The notes beneath the pieces were generated by a model. That model was given only the letters and a program-made list of their open reading frames with translations. It searched no databases and had not been told where the DNA came from. A DNA stretch of 64,000 nt from Cohnella pontilimi (GTDB lineage Bacteria > Bacillota > Bacilli > Paenibacillales > Paenibacillaceae): NCBI RefSeq assembly GCF_005049045.1, contig NZ_SUPK01000007.1:62001-126000 (forward strand). Direction: 5' to 3'. The position numbers were made by a program, and so were the translations under genes. This document shows positions 17,523-26,215 of this stretch, one piece after another. Numbering within the stretch: position 1 is the first letter of the stretch; each line of letters begins with the position of its first letter.

Positions 17523-18329
17523 GTGCTTCTTTTACTGTGGAAGAGATGGTTCTCCCCCCCATCGGATCCGGATTCCCCTCAGATGCAAGGGGGGACGCCG
17601 GAGCAGCGGGTGGAGGCTATACAAGCAGGAGATGAAGCGCAAAGAGAAGCCTTCATCGTACAATATCGGCCTTTCATCACCAAGACGGCTTCCAGGGTGT
17701 GCCGCCGGTTTATCGATCCCGAGCGGGATGACGAGTTCAGTGTGGCGCTGGCCGCGTTCAACGAGGCGATCAACCGTTTCACACCGAACGCGGGAAGCAG
17801 TTTTATCGGCTTCGCGGACACGGTCATCTCCAGACGGCTCATTGATTATAGGCGGCAAGAGATGCGGCATGCCCAATCTATTCCGTACAGCTCGTTTACG
17901 GACGATGAGGATAACGGGCAAGGGTACCTCAATCGCATGGAGAATGCCGCCGCGGTTGAAGTTTACGAGCAAAGCCGGGAGGCGGAAGATCGAAGGGCGG
18001 AAATCGCGGCGCTCTCGGAGCGGCTTGCTGATTTTGGCATACGATTTACGGACTTGGTCGACCATTCGCCCCGGCACCGGGATTCCCGGCTGGTCCTTCT
18101 CCGGATCGGAACAAGGCTCGGTCAAACCCCGGAACTGTGGCAGATGCTGACAGAGAAAAGGCAGCTGCCAGTAAAAGAGTTATGCATCATTGAAGGAGTG
18201 TCGCGGAAAACCGTGGAGCGTCATCGCAAATACTTGATTGCCGTATCTCTGATCGCAGCCGGACCTTATCCGTGTTTGCGGCAATACATAAGCCTCGAAT
18301 ACGATAAACAGGAGGGGACGCCGTCGTGA
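17523..18329 (+). CDS. sigI: RNA polymerase sigma factor SigI
   Basis: A 268-residue sigma-70-family factor of the SigI group, linked in Firmicutes to heat, cell-wall or polysaccharide-related signals. The N-terminal part has FIVQYRPFITKTASRVCRRF and DDEFSVALAAFNEAINRFTPNAGSSFIGFADTVISRRLIDY, typical of SigI region 2. The C-terminal domain ends in a helix-turn-helix (LPVKELCIIEGVSRKTVERHRKYLIA). The start is GTG 17523 after a weak GGGGTGAG; there is no nearby in-frame ATG. The stop overlaps the rsgI start by 4 bp, so factor and anti-factor are translationally coupled. A SigI-like promoter precedes the gene. Confidence 0.92.
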   Translation: MLLLLWKRWFSPPSDPDSPQMQGGTPEQRVEAIQAGDEAQREAFIVQYRPFITKTASRVCRRFIDPERDDEFSVALAAFNEAINRFTPNAGSSFIGFADTVISRRLIDYRRQEMRHAQSIPYSSFTDDEDNGQGYLNRMENAAAVEVYEQSREAEDRRAEIAALSERLADFGIRFTDLVDHSPRHRDSRLVLLRIGTRLGQTPELWQMLTEKRQLPVKELCIIEGVSRKTVERHRKYLIAVSLIAAGPYPCLRQYISLEYDKQEGTPS

Positions 18330-19558
18330 ACCGGGGTACCGTAATGGAATGCAGCGGCGGAAAAGCGGTCGTGCTGACGCCGGACGGACAGTTCGTGCGG
18401 GTCCGGATTCGCCGGGATGCTGAGATCGGCGATGAAATCACTTGGACGGATTCACAGACCGGGGATGATAAACGAAGCTTCCCCATCCGCAGAACCTATT
18501 GGATGTCTTCAGTCGCAGCCGCCGCAGCCGTTCTCCTTTTGATGTTCGGGTTATGGTCGTTCCGCGCGCCTACGGTCGTTGCCTACGTCTCTATGGATAT
18601 CAATCCGAGCGTGGAGCTCGGATTGGATTCGCGGGAGCGGGTGCGGGAATTGCGGGCGGTGAACGACGATGCGCTGCCCTATATAGAAGGCGTTGAATAT
18701 AAAGGAAAACCGATTGAAGCGGTCACGGAAATTTTAGCCCGCCGGTTATCGGAATCCCATGTGCTGAACGCCGCCGACAGCGAAATCGTTATCGCGAGCG
18801 TACGGCTCAAGTCGGTAGATGTGCAATGGGAACAACAGGTTACGGCAAAGATGGAGCGTGTGCTCATTCAAGTGACCGAAGGGACGAAAGACGCAGCCCA
18901 AACAAAACGGACGCTCGAGATTGAGAAGCTGTATTTGCCGGTCGAGATTCGGGAAGAGGCGAAGGCGAACGGGATTTCGTCAGGCAAAATGGCGTTCTGG
19001 CTCGCGGCGGAAAAGAAAGGGCATACGGTTCCTCTCTCCTCCCTGAAGCAGCAGCCGCTGAAGAAAATCGCCGCCGATTGGGGCGGATTGCAACAGGTTT
19101 TGAGCGATGACGGCGATCAAGAAAAGAACGAGCAAGACTGGAAAAAGCTGCTTCAGCATCAGAAGCAAAAACAAAAAGAGAACCAGAAGGATAAAAATAA
19201 AGGCGGCGTCAACGTCTCCCCATCCGGTTCCGCCTCTCCGTCTCCGGCTTCTTCGGCTCCTTCCGGTGAGGCCCGGAATGAGAATGAACAGAAAGATGGC
19301 AAGCCGCATCAAGATAAGCAGGACGAAAAGAAGAAACAAAATGAGGAAAAGCACAACAAGCAGGACGAGGAGAAGAAAGCCAAGGAAGACGAGCGGGAAC
19401 GACAGAAAGAGGCCAAAGAGCGGGAGAAAGAGCAGAAACGGCAAAAATCCGATGACCGCAAAGTCGAGAACGGGAAAAACAACGACGACCGCGGCGACGG
19501 TAAAGGCGAGAAAAACCGCAAACCGAAAAGCGGTGATGAGCAAGAAAGTGATGATTAA
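18326..19558 (+). CDS. rsgI: Anti-sigma-I factor, membrane-anchored (RsgI)
   Basis: RsgI binds SigI inside the cell and releases it on an extracellular signal. The 410-residue protein starts at GTG 18326, overlapping sigI. Residues 1-55 form the RsgI N-terminal domain (RGTVMECSGGKAVVLTPDGQF). One membrane helix follows at about 58-77 (YWMSSVAAAAAVLLLMFGLW). Residues about 85-250 form the conserved extracytoplasmic region (VVAYVSMDINPSVELGLD...). From about 270 the sequence becomes highly charged and low in complexity (repeats of K, E, D, Q and N, with a Pro/Ser patch near 295-315), likely an unstructured wall-spanning tail. No carbohydrate-binding module is attached, unlike the clostridial sensors. 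Confidence 0.9.
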   Translation: MNRGTVMECSGGKAVVLTPDGQFVRVRIRRDAEIGDEITWTDSQTGDDKRSFPIRRTYWMSSVAAAAAVLLLMFGLWSFRAPTVVAYVSMDINPSVELGLDSRERVRELRAVNDDALPYIEGVEYKGKPIEAVTEILARRLSESHVLNAADSEIVIASVRLKSVDVQWEQQVTAKMERVLIQVTEGTKDAAQTKRTLEIEKLYLPVEIREEAKANGISSGKMAFWLAAEKKGHTVPLSSLKQQPLKKIAADWGGLQQVLSDDGDQEKNEQDWKKLLQHQKQKQKENQKDKNKGGVNVSPSGSASPSPASSAPSGEARNENEQKDGKPHQDKQDEKKKQNEEKHNKQDEEKKAKEDERERQKEAKEREKEQKRQKSDDRKVENGKNNDDRGDGKGEKNRKPKSGDEQESDD

Positions 19559-19567
19559 CGGGGAAAC

Positions 19568-19608
19568 CGGCGACGACTGTCAACCGCAGTCGCCGCCTTT
19601 TTTTTCGC
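19568..19608 (+). terminator. Intrinsic terminator of sigI-rsgI
   Basis: GGCGACGACTG pairs with CAGTCGCCGCC around TCAACCG, followed by eight T. Confidence 0.85.
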
Positions 19609-19641
19609 CATTTAACGACATGAAGTCGACAACATCTTCGG

Positions 19642-19670
19642 TTGACAATTATCCAAAGAATTGAAATGAT
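19642..19670 (+). promoter_or_regulatory. Candidate promoter of the PAS kinase gene
   Basis: TTGACA (19642-19647), a 17-bp spacer and AATGAT (19665-19670). A good -35 with a fair -10, 52 bp before the start codon. Confidence 0.45.
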
Positions 19671-19721
19671 GGACATGATTCTCTACCGGATGTAAAGATT
19701 GCCACAGGAGGATTTGGCTTC

Positions 19722-21107
19722 ATGGAAAGTTGGAGAACGCTATATTTCCCGGCATTGGCCGAATTCGTCCGCCAATACGGTTCGGACACTCGCGCTGACA
19801 CGGAGGAGCTCCGGAATGAACTCCTCGGCGCCAGCACCGACGATATCCTGAAGCATCATGAAGAGAGCGTCGGTTTCTTGCTCTCCTATGCCGATCCCGA
19901 CGACCGGATGACATTGGTGCATCGGTCTCTTTTGTTTTTAACCGAATTGCTGCTTTCGCTCCGCATGCAGGAAGGAGCTGCGTCGAGAGAGCAACCGTCC
20001 GATGAGCCGTTCCGGTCATCGTCGTTCCATGCTGTCCCGATCGGGGAAGAAGCGCCGCCGGGCAAGTTCGAAACCGTGATCCAACTTATGGACAGCGGCA
20101 TCGGGTTGTTCGACACGGCCGGGAATTTGAGGTTTCTGAATGTACAAATGTCGAGGTTTCTTCAAGCGCCAAGGCATTCGCTGATCGGCTGCACGCTGCG
20201 CCGGTTGTTTTTCCATCCGCACCTGGACCGGCGCACCCGCAAATTTATTTTGCAAATGTACAAAGAGATGAAGCTGTATCGCCGGTTTCACGGCGAATAT
20301 CAAGACGCGCAGGGCCGGTTTTTGCTCGTGGGCATTTCCCAAATCGAAGAGCTGGACGGCGATTATCTGGTCAGCGTGAAGGACATTTCCGAATATAAGC
20401 AAATCGAACAGACGGCTTTTCAGAACGACAAGCTGGCGATGCTGGGTCAGATTGCCGCGGCTATCGCGCATGAAATTCGGAACCCCCTGACCTCGATTCG
20501 CGGGTTTATCCAGCTGCTCCATCCTTATTTGAAGGAAATCGGGAAGCAGGAATACGCGAACATCATCTTATCCGAAATCGACCGTGCGAACGATATCATA
20601 TTCGAGTTTCTGAATTCGTCCAAACCGTCCGCACCGATGAAACAAAATGTGCCTGTGGCGCATCTGCTGAAGGAAATGATTCTGTTGTCCGAAAGCGAAG
20701 CGCACATGAAGGGGTGCGAGCTGCATTGCGAGATTTTCGACCCCGGCCTGACGGTGGCCATCGACGTGAAGCAAATCAAGCAAGTGCTGCTGAACATCAT
20801 CAAAAATGCGATGGATGCCATCTATGAAGTCGGCGACGGGCGCCGGGGGCGGATCGATGTGTCGGCCCGGCGGGAAGGAAAATATGCGCTGATCACAATT
20901 CGGGACAACGGCAAAGGTATGGACCGTACCACGTTAGGCCGGCTGTTCGATCCGTTCTTTACGACGAAGGAAGCGGGCACCGGGCTTGGGTTATCCGTCA
21001 GCTACCGCATTATCAGAAATCACGGCGGCATCATTCATGTGGACAGCCATTTGAACGAAGGGACGGAGTTCCTGATTTATTTGCCTTACACCGACGTGAA
21101 AGGGTAG
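19722..21107 (+). CDS. Soluble PAS-domain sensor histidine kinase
   Basis: A 461-residue cytoplasmic histidine kinase without membrane segments. Residues 1-85 are helical and resemble the N-terminal domain of RsbU/RsbR-type stress proteins. A PAS domain follows at about 115-225 (VIQLMDSGIGLFDTAGNLRFLN). Next is the dimerisation domain with the phospho-acceptor His250 in AIAHEIRNPLTSIRGFIQLL, then an ATPase domain with N, G1 and G2 boxes (NIIKNAMDAIYE, DNGKGMD, GTGLGLSV). The HEIRNPLTSIRGF class is that of the sporulation kinases KinA-KinE, so it may feed the Spo0 phosphorelay. No response regulator is adjacent. ATG 19722 follows AGGAGG. Confidence 0.88.
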   Translation: MESWRTLYFPALAEFVRQYGSDTRADTEELRNELLGASTDDILKHHEESVGFLLSYADPDDRMTLVHRSLLFLTELLLSLRMQEGAASREQPSDEPFRSSSFHAVPIGEEAPPGKFETVIQLMDSGIGLFDTAGNLRFLNVQMSRFLQAPRHSLIGCTLRRLFFHPHLDRRTRKFILQMYKEMKLYRRFHGEYQDAQGRFLLVGISQIEELDGDYLVSVKDISEYKQIEQTAFQNDKLAMLGQIAAAIAHEIRNPLTSIRGFIQLLHPYLKEIGKQEYANIILSEIDRANDIIFEFLNSSKPSAPMKQNVPVAHLLKEMILLSESEAHMKGCELHCEIFDPGLTVAIDVKQIKQVLLNIIKNAMDAIYEVGDGRRGRIDVSARREGKYALITIRDNGKGMDRTTLGRLFDPFFTTKEAGTGLGLSVSYRIIRNHGGIIHVDSHLNEGTEFLIYLPYTDVKG

Positions 21108-21146
21108 AATCGGGATAAAACTGTCGCTTTGAGGTGGAGATCATTC

Positions 21147-22688
21147 ATGCTGTGGTCGGGATGGCAGATTCAGTTTTCATCGGCGGAGGCGGAATCCAGT
21201 GCCGGAGAACGGTCGGATTTTACCGCTGAAGCGCTCGTTGTGTTCATCGATCATTCGGCATTTCATGAAGGGAAACCGCTGCTCCATTCGGCTTTGGACG
21301 AAACGCTCCGCGACTGGTCTCGTCGCGGGGCTTTTGACGCGAAACCGGGTGAAACGGCCGTACTCCCTGCAATGGGCGTGCTTCCTGCACGCTACGTCGT
21401 ATTTACGGGCTATCATGCGTCGCCATGGAGCATCAAAGAGTTTCGCATCGCGGCGGGGGCGGCGGGAAAAGCGCTGCTTCACTTAAAGGCGGAATCGTTC
21501 ACTTTCCGTATCCCTGCAACGATGGGGTCGACGGAGCAACAGGGTGGTCCGCGGAACGCCGGAGCGGCGGCCGCGGAAGGGCTGCTGCTCGGCATGTACA
21601 CAAGAAACACGAGCGCGTCCGAAGGACGCCGGCTGCCGAAACCGTCGGTGCGTTTCGAATTTGAATCGGAAGGTTATTCGGAAGAATGGGAGGAAGGATT
21701 CCTTCAAGGCATCCGTACAGCGGACGCCGTCTGTTACGCGCGGGAATTGACCAATCTGCCGGCCAACCGGCTGACGCCGGAAGCTTTCGCGGACGAAGGG
21801 GAAGCGTTGGCGCGCGCAACCGGTCTGGAATGCCGCATTTACGATGAGAAACAAGCGGCGGAAGCCGGCATGGGCGGACTGCTTGCGGTAGGTATGGGAA
21901 GCGCCAAACCTCCGCGCATGATTGTGCTGCGATATCGCGGACGCCCGGAATCGAATGATTGGCTCGGCCTGATCGGCAAAGGAGTTACCTTCGATACGGG
22001 GGGCATTAACGTCAAGCCTTGGCAAGGCATGGAGGAGTTCATCTCCGACATGGGCGGAGCCGCCGCGGTATTCGGCACGATGAGGGGACTTGCCTCGCGG
22101 AAGCTGCGCGTGAATGTGGTGGCCGTCGTGCCCGCAGCCGAGAATATGCCGTCGGGGAGCGCTTATAAACCGGGCGATGTGATTACTACGTACAGCGGCC
22201 GGACGGTGGAGGTGCTGAACACCGACGCGGAGGGCCGCATCATTCTGGCGGACGGGCTGACGACCGCGATTCGCGAAGGGGCCACCCGGCTTGTCGACGT
22301 TGCGACCTTGACCGGCGCGGTGATGCACGCACTGGGTGACGTCACGTCGGGCGTCATCACCAACGATGAGCCGCTGCTGCAGCAAATTTTACAGGCATCG
22401 CAGCGGGCAGGCGAATATTTGTGGCCGCTGCCGGCTCATCCGGAATACAAGCGTATGCTCCGCAGCGAGGTCGCCGATTTGAAAAACCACGGCGGCACGT
22501 GGGGCGGTGCGATTGCCGGCGGACTGTTCATCGGCGCCTTCGCCGAAGATCGTCCTTGGGTGCATATCGATATCGGCGGTACGGCCTGGATGTGGTCTGA
22601 CCGGGATCTGGAACCAAAGGGCGGAACCGGCGTTATGGTTCGTACACTGCTGGAATGGCTGGAAAACGAATCGTCAACCGCACAATAA
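21147..22688 (+). CDS. pepA: Leucyl aminopeptidase, M17 family
   Basis: A 513-residue cytosolic M17 metallo-aminopeptidase that removes N-terminal residues and normally forms a hexamer with two metal ions per site. The catalytic C-terminal half is complete: LIGKGVTFDTGGINVKP (metal ligands and catalytic Lys), DMGGAAAVFGTMR, and the signature NTDAEGRIILADGL with the catalytic Arg. The N-terminal domain is more variable (about residues 1-165). ATG 21147 follows GAGGTGG by 9 nt; an upstream TTG at 21129 overlaps that site and is rejected. It is 39 nt after the kinase gene and may be co-transcribed with it and with the transporter downstream. Confidence 0.92.
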   Translation: MLWSGWQIQFSSAEAESSAGERSDFTAEALVVFIDHSAFHEGKPLLHSALDETLRDWSRRGAFDAKPGETAVLPAMGVLPARYVVFTGYHASPWSIKEFRIAAGAAGKALLHLKAESFTFRIPATMGSTEQQGGPRNAGAAAAEGLLLGMYTRNTSASEGRRLPKPSVRFEFESEGYSEEWEEGFLQGIRTADAVCYARELTNLPANRLTPEAFADEGEALARATGLECRIYDEKQAAEAGMGGLLAVGMGSAKPPRMIVLRYRGRPESNDWLGLIGKGVTFDTGGINVKPWQGMEEFISDMGGAAAVFGTMRGLASRKLRVNVVAVVPAAENMPSGSAYKPGDVITTYSGRTVEVLNTDAEGRIILADGLTTAIREGATRLVDVATLTGAVMHALGDVTSGVITNDEPLLQQILQASQRAGEYLWPLPAHPEYKRMLRSEVADLKNHGGTWGGAIAGGLFIGAFAEDRPWVHIDIGGTAWMWSDRDLEPKGGTGVMVRTLLEWLENESSTAQ

Positions 22689-22718
22689 CAACTACGACCA
22701 TTTCATGGGGGATGCGGG

Positions 22719-24032
22719 ATGAGGGCCTGGTTGCAAAATTTTCGCCGGACGTTGGAAGTCCGCAGATTCGAATCCGAATATCGCCGCGGACTCCGGATCG
22801 CGCTTCTTGAAGGAATTCCGGCGAACATTGTCGGGAACTTGCTGGGCGGACCGCTTCAGATGGCATTTATGCTGTATCTCGGTTTTACGGCAGATGAGGT
22901 CGGCCTCGTGCTGGCCATCCCGTCGTTTACCCTGCTGATCCAAATTTTTATCGCGTTTGCCATGCAAAAATGGCATAACCGCCGTCTCTATATGATGTTG
23001 TTCGGCGTGCTGCACAGAGCGTTATGGGTGGCAACCGGACTCATTCCGGTGTTTTTTTCGGATGCATTATGGGTTCCATTGTATCTTGCTTTCTTTTTGT
23101 TGTCTTTCGCTTCAGGGCAGGCATGCGGTGTGATCTGGACTTCGGTCATGGCAGACGCCGTGCCCGCCGCGGTTAGAGGGAAATACTTCGGGATCCGGAA
23201 CACGGTTCACTGGGCGGTCGTATGTATAACGTTGTTCGCCGGAGGCCAAATTATGGAATGGCTGCCGGGCGCGACGGGTTTTACGATTTTGTTCGTGATC
23301 AGTGGACTGTGCGTCATTTGGAACGGTTGGGCGTTGACCCGGTATTCCAATCCGCCGTTCGAGCGCTCGCAAAGCGGCTCTTCGCACAAAATGCTCTTTC
23401 GTCCGTTCGCTGATAAAGCGTTTCTGTCCGCCACCCTGTTCATCTCCTTGTTCCTGTTGGTACAGAACATCGTGGTGCCGCTTTTCTCGTATGCGATGCT
23501 GAACATTTTGGGGATGAGTTACAGCGAAGTCACGCTGATTACGATGATGATGAATCTGGTTATGATGATCAGCTACTATTATTGGGGAGTGCTGAACGGC
23601 CGTTATCCGGCCAGAACGTTACTGCTATGGACGTTCCCGCTCATCGCGGCGTCGTGTGCGGTATGGCTGGGAATGGCGGTGCTGCCCGCGCTGTTGATCC
23701 TGATTCTGACGCATGTGTTGCTGGGCGTCGGACTCGGCGGATACAATCTGCTCGTGTTTAATTTCCTGATCGGGGACTCTCCGAAGTCGGAGCGTCCGAT
23801 GTATGTGGCGGTTTTCTCGGCGTGCACCGGTCTAGCCGGCTTCTTCGGACCGATTGCGGGCGGCTGGCTCTATAAGCAGGCGGCGGGCGGCCCGGAATGG
23901 ATCCAATCGTACGGCATGACCGGAATTGCCGGACTTGTATTGCTCGCGCTCGCGCTCGGCGTCGCGCCGCTCATCTTCGGCAAGAGCCGTCGTAAACACC
24001 GCCGACAATCCGCCATCCAGCAAGGAGCGTGA
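22719..24032 (+). CDS. MFS transporter, substrate unknown
   Basis: A 437-residue major-facilitator protein with about 12 hydrophobic segments. The N-terminal cytoplasmic stretch (RRTLEVRRFESEYRRGLRIALLEGIPANIVGNLLGGPLQ) leads into helix 1. Later segments include ALWVPLYLAFFLLSFASGQACGVIWTSVMADAVPAAVRGKYFGIRNTVHWAV, which carries the RGKYFGIRNT loop common in MFS proteins. The C-terminus is basic (FGKSRRKHRRQSAIQQ). ATG 22719 follows GGGGGATGCGGG. It sits between the aminopeptidase and the molybdoprotein with short gaps, so the three may form an operon. The substrate cannot be inferred. Confidence 0.85.
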   Translation: MRAWLQNFRRTLEVRRFESEYRRGLRIALLEGIPANIVGNLLGGPLQMAFMLYLGFTADEVGLVLAIPSFTLLIQIFIAFAMQKWHNRRLYMMLFGVLHRALWVATGLIPVFFSDALWVPLYLAFFLLSFASGQACGVIWTSVMADAVPAAVRGKYFGIRNTVHWAVVCITLFAGGQIMEWLPGATGFTILFVISGLCVIWNGWALTRYSNPPFERSQSGSSHKMLFRPFADKAFLSATLFISLFLLVQNIVVPLFSYAMLNILGMSYSEVTLITMMMNLVMMISYYYWGVLNGRYPARTLLLWTFPLIAASCAVWLGMAVLPALLILILTHVLLGVGLGGYNLLVFNFLIGDSPKSERPMYVAVFSACTGLAGFFGPIAGGWLYKQAAGGPEWIQSYGMTGIAGLVLLALALGVAPLIFGKSRRKHRRQSAIQQGA

Positions 24033-24039
24033 AGATTCG

Positions 24040-24621
24040 ATGAGCACAGCCGGCGAGCAGCAGCGCATACCGCCCGGACAGCAAGTGACCCCGGGGTTTC
24101 CGGTGCTTCATTACGGTGACGTGCCTTATTACCGGGATACGACGAGATGGGATTTGCGGGTATTCGGCTTGGTAGAAGAGCAGGTGCTTTTGTCGTTTGA
24201 AGAATTCATGAAGCTTCCGCGACGCGAATTCCGCAATGATATCCACTGCGTGACCAGCTGGTCCAAGCTGGACAACGTGTGGGAAGGTGTGCCGGTTTCG
24301 ACGTTGATGGAGCGGGTGAAGCTGAAACCAGAAGCCAATTACGTCATGCTCCACGCCGAGGAAGGTTGGACGACGAACCTTCCGCTTGAGGATTTCGTAC
24401 GGGACACGTCGTTCTTGGCTCTTAAACATAACGGCGAACTGCTGTCCCCCGAGCACGGATACCCCGTTCGGATGGTCGTTCCCCATCTGTATTTCTGGAA
24501 AAGCGCTAAATGGCTCCGGGGAATCGAATTTCTCGCGGCCGACAAGCCCGGCTTTTGGGAACGGAACGGCTATCACATGTACGGCGACCCGTGGAAAGAG
24601 CAGAGATATGACTTCGATTAA
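24040..24621 (+). CDS. Sulfite-oxidase-type molybdopterin oxidoreductase
   Basis: A 193-residue cytoplasmic protein of the sulfite oxidase / MsrP superfamily, similar in size to Bacillus YuiH. It carries the molybdopterin-binding core: DLRVFGLVEEQVLLSFEEF, IHCVTSWSKLDNVWEGVPV with the molybdenum-ligand Cys70, VMLHAEEGWTTNLPLEDF, PEHGYPVRMVVPHLYFWKSAKWLRGIEF, and a C-terminal WERNGYHMYGDPW. No signal peptide, haem domain or dimerisation domain is present. ATG 24040 is used, after AAGGAG 7 bp past the MFS stop. The physiological substrate of such short enzymes is not established. Confidence 0.88.
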   Translation: MSTAGEQQRIPPGQQVTPGFPVLHYGDVPYYRDTTRWDLRVFGLVEEQVLLSFEEFMKLPRREFRNDIHCVTSWSKLDNVWEGVPVSTLMERVKLKPEANYVMLHAEEGWTTNLPLEDFVRDTSFLALKHNGELLSPEHGYPVRMVVPHLYFWKSAKWLRGIEFLAADKPGFWERNGYHMYGDPWKEQRYDFD

Positions 24622-24643
24622 AGGGGGGAGACCCCTTTTTTTG
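24621..24643 (+). terminator. Intrinsic terminator after the molybdoprotein gene
   Basis: AAGGGG / CCCCTT stem with a GGAGA loop, followed by TTTTTGTTT. Confidence 0.8.
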
Positions 24644-24759
24644 TTTGGCCAATTCACTTGGAGATGATTGGTAGGATACCCTAATAACAACGTAGAATCA
24701 CTTTATTACAGGTAGCTCAAATTTATCCAAAACGGAGTTGATCGCACTAAGGAGGGATC

Positions 24760-25566
24760 ATGAACTTGATGAATGATAATACAAAATTGCGTGAGTCATT
24801 TGAACATGCTGCGAATATTTATCAGCAGGCACGTCCGGATTACCCGGCAGAATTGTTCGATGATTTAATCCATGTGACTAATTTGAATCCAGGTGATCGT
24901 TTGTTGGAAGTGGGTTGTGCTACAGGAAAGGCTACTCTCCCGTTAGCCAAACTCGGATTTAAGATCACGTGCGTAGAACTTGGCGCTGAGCTTGCCGCAA
25001 TTGCCCGTCAGAACCTTGTCGGATGGGACGTTGACATCATCAACGGGAGCTTCGAAGACTGGCAACCGGAGGCGGAGACTAGGTTTGATCTGGTATTCGC
25101 TGCGACTGCTTGGAAATGGGTTGATCCCGAAGTTCGGTATATCAAGGCATGGCAGGTCCTTCGTCCCGGAGGACACCTGGCATTTTGGAACGCAGATCAC
25201 GTTTTTCCAGACGGTGCAGACCCATTCTTCCGTGATATTCAAACCGTTTACTATGAGATCGGTGAAGGTAAATCGGTAGAAAACAACGATTGGCCGAGAC
25301 TAGGGGAACTTCACGACCAAAGTGACGAGATTGAGAAAAGCAGCCTGTTTGAGGTTGTACACATCCGGCACTTCGATTGGGAGCGCATTTATCATGTTGA
25401 TGAGTATATTAAACTCCTCGAAACCTTCTCCGGGCACATCCTTATGGAGGAATGGAAACGCGGCAAACTCTTCAACGAAATTCGAGTTCGTCTCAATAGC
25501 CGTGCAGAAAAGTCGGTTCGCCGCCACTGGGGCGCTGTTCTCCATGTCGCCCGTCGAAAAGATTGA
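24760..25566 (+). CDS. Class I SAM-dependent methyltransferase, substrate unknown
   Basis: A 268-residue methyltransferase with the SAM-binding motif RLLEVGCATGKATLPLAKLGF (motif I, about 47-67) followed by ITCVELGAELAAIARQN. Motif II/III regions are FDLVFAATAWKWVDPEVRYIKAWQVLRPGGHLAFW. It resembles the UbiE/SmtA-like broad group, which methylates small molecules. ATG 24760 follows AAGGAGG. Codon use and base composition are clearly AT-richer than in the neighbouring operons, as is the following isochorismatase gene, so both may have been acquired. It stands alone between two regulatory gaps. Confidence 0.85.
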   Translation: MNLMNDNTKLRESFEHAANIYQQARPDYPAELFDDLIHVTNLNPGDRLLEVGCATGKATLPLAKLGFKITCVELGAELAAIARQNLVGWDVDIINGSFEDWQPEAETRFDLVFAATAWKWVDPEVRYIKAWQVLRPGGHLAFWNADHVFPDGADPFFRDIQTVYYEIGEGKSVENNDWPRLGELHDQSDEIEKSSLFEVVHIRHFDWERIYHVDEYIKLLETFSGHILMEEWKRGKLFNEIRVRLNSRAEKSVRRHWGAVLHVARRKD

Positions 25567-25618
25567 CAATGGAGATAATGACTTTTCACTGTTAAGAAAT
25601 CGTCACCTTTAATGGTGA

Positions 25619-25647
25619 TTGACACAGAACAAATGTTCCTATACACT
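25619..25647 (+). promoter_or_regulatory. Promoter of the isochorismatase-like gene
   Basis: A perfect TTGACA (25619-25624), a 17-bp spacer and TACACT (25642-25647). The start codon is at 25688. The spacer contains the LexA-type box described separately. Confidence 0.6.
25626..25639 (+). promoter_or_regulatory. LexA (DinR)-type SOS box inside the promoter spacer
   Basis: AGAACAAATGTTCC matches the Bacillus SOS box CGAACRNRYGTTYC at 13 of 14 positions; only the first base differs. The GAAC-N4-GTTC core is intact. It lies exactly between the -35 and -10 hexamers, an ideal place for repression. Confidence 0.6.
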
Positions 25648-25687
25648 GGACAAGCCAGTAAATTCCAATGTAGGGGTGAAGGCTAGT

Positions 25688-26215
25688 ATGAAAGCGGATA
25701 CCGCTTTGCTGGTCATTGACGTTCAAGTCGGTATGTTCTCGGAAGCATACCCTATTTACGATGGCGATGGCTTGCTTGACCGCGTGAACCGCCTTATCGT
25801 GCAAGCGAGAACTTCCCAAGTCCCCGTTATCTATGTCCAGCACAACGAAGAGGCCGGTGAACAGTTGGAAACGAACACTCCGGATTGGCAAATACACCCC
25901 GCAATCGCTCCTGCCCCGGGAGACCTCATCATTCAAAAACGAACGCCTGATTCATTCAACGAGACGAATCTTCAACACGAATTAGAATCGCTCGGAATAA
26001 AGAAACTTGTGTTGACGGGAATGCAAACGGATTTTTGTGTGGATGCTACGAGCCAGCGTGCCCACCGCTTAGGCTATGAAGTAACCGTGGCGGAAGACGC
26101 CCACAGTACCTTCAGCCAAGGTGATCAGAGCGCGGAGCAAATCATTTTGCAATATAACGAGCAATTCAGGTCTTTCGCAAACGTCGTGAAATCCTCGAGA
26201 ATCGCATTTTTTTAA
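25688..26215 (+). CDS. Isochorismatase-family cysteine hydrolase
   Basis: A 175-residue enzyme of the isochorismatase / nicotinamidase superfamily. It opens with MKADTALLVIDVQVGMF, where the Asp is the first member of the Asp-Lys-Cys triad. The lysine is in LIIQKRTPDSF and the catalytic cysteine in LTGMQTDFCVDATSQRAHRLGYEVTVAEDAHSTF. Members hydrolyse nicotinamide, isochorismate, ureidoacrylate or other amides; the substrate here is unknown. ATG 25688 follows GGGGTG; the longer open frame starting at 25619 begins in the -35 box and is rejected. Its promoter contains a LexA-type box, so DNA damage may induce it. Base composition is AT-richer than average. Confidence 0.88.
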   Translation: MKADTALLVIDVQVGMFSEAYPIYDGDGLLDRVNRLIVQARTSQVPVIYVQHNEEAGEQLETNTPDWQIHPAIAPAPGDLIIQKRTPDSFNETNLQHELESLGIKKLVLTGMQTDFCVDATSQRAHRLGYEVTVAEDAHSTFSQGDQSAEQIILQYNEQFRSFANVVKSSRIAFF

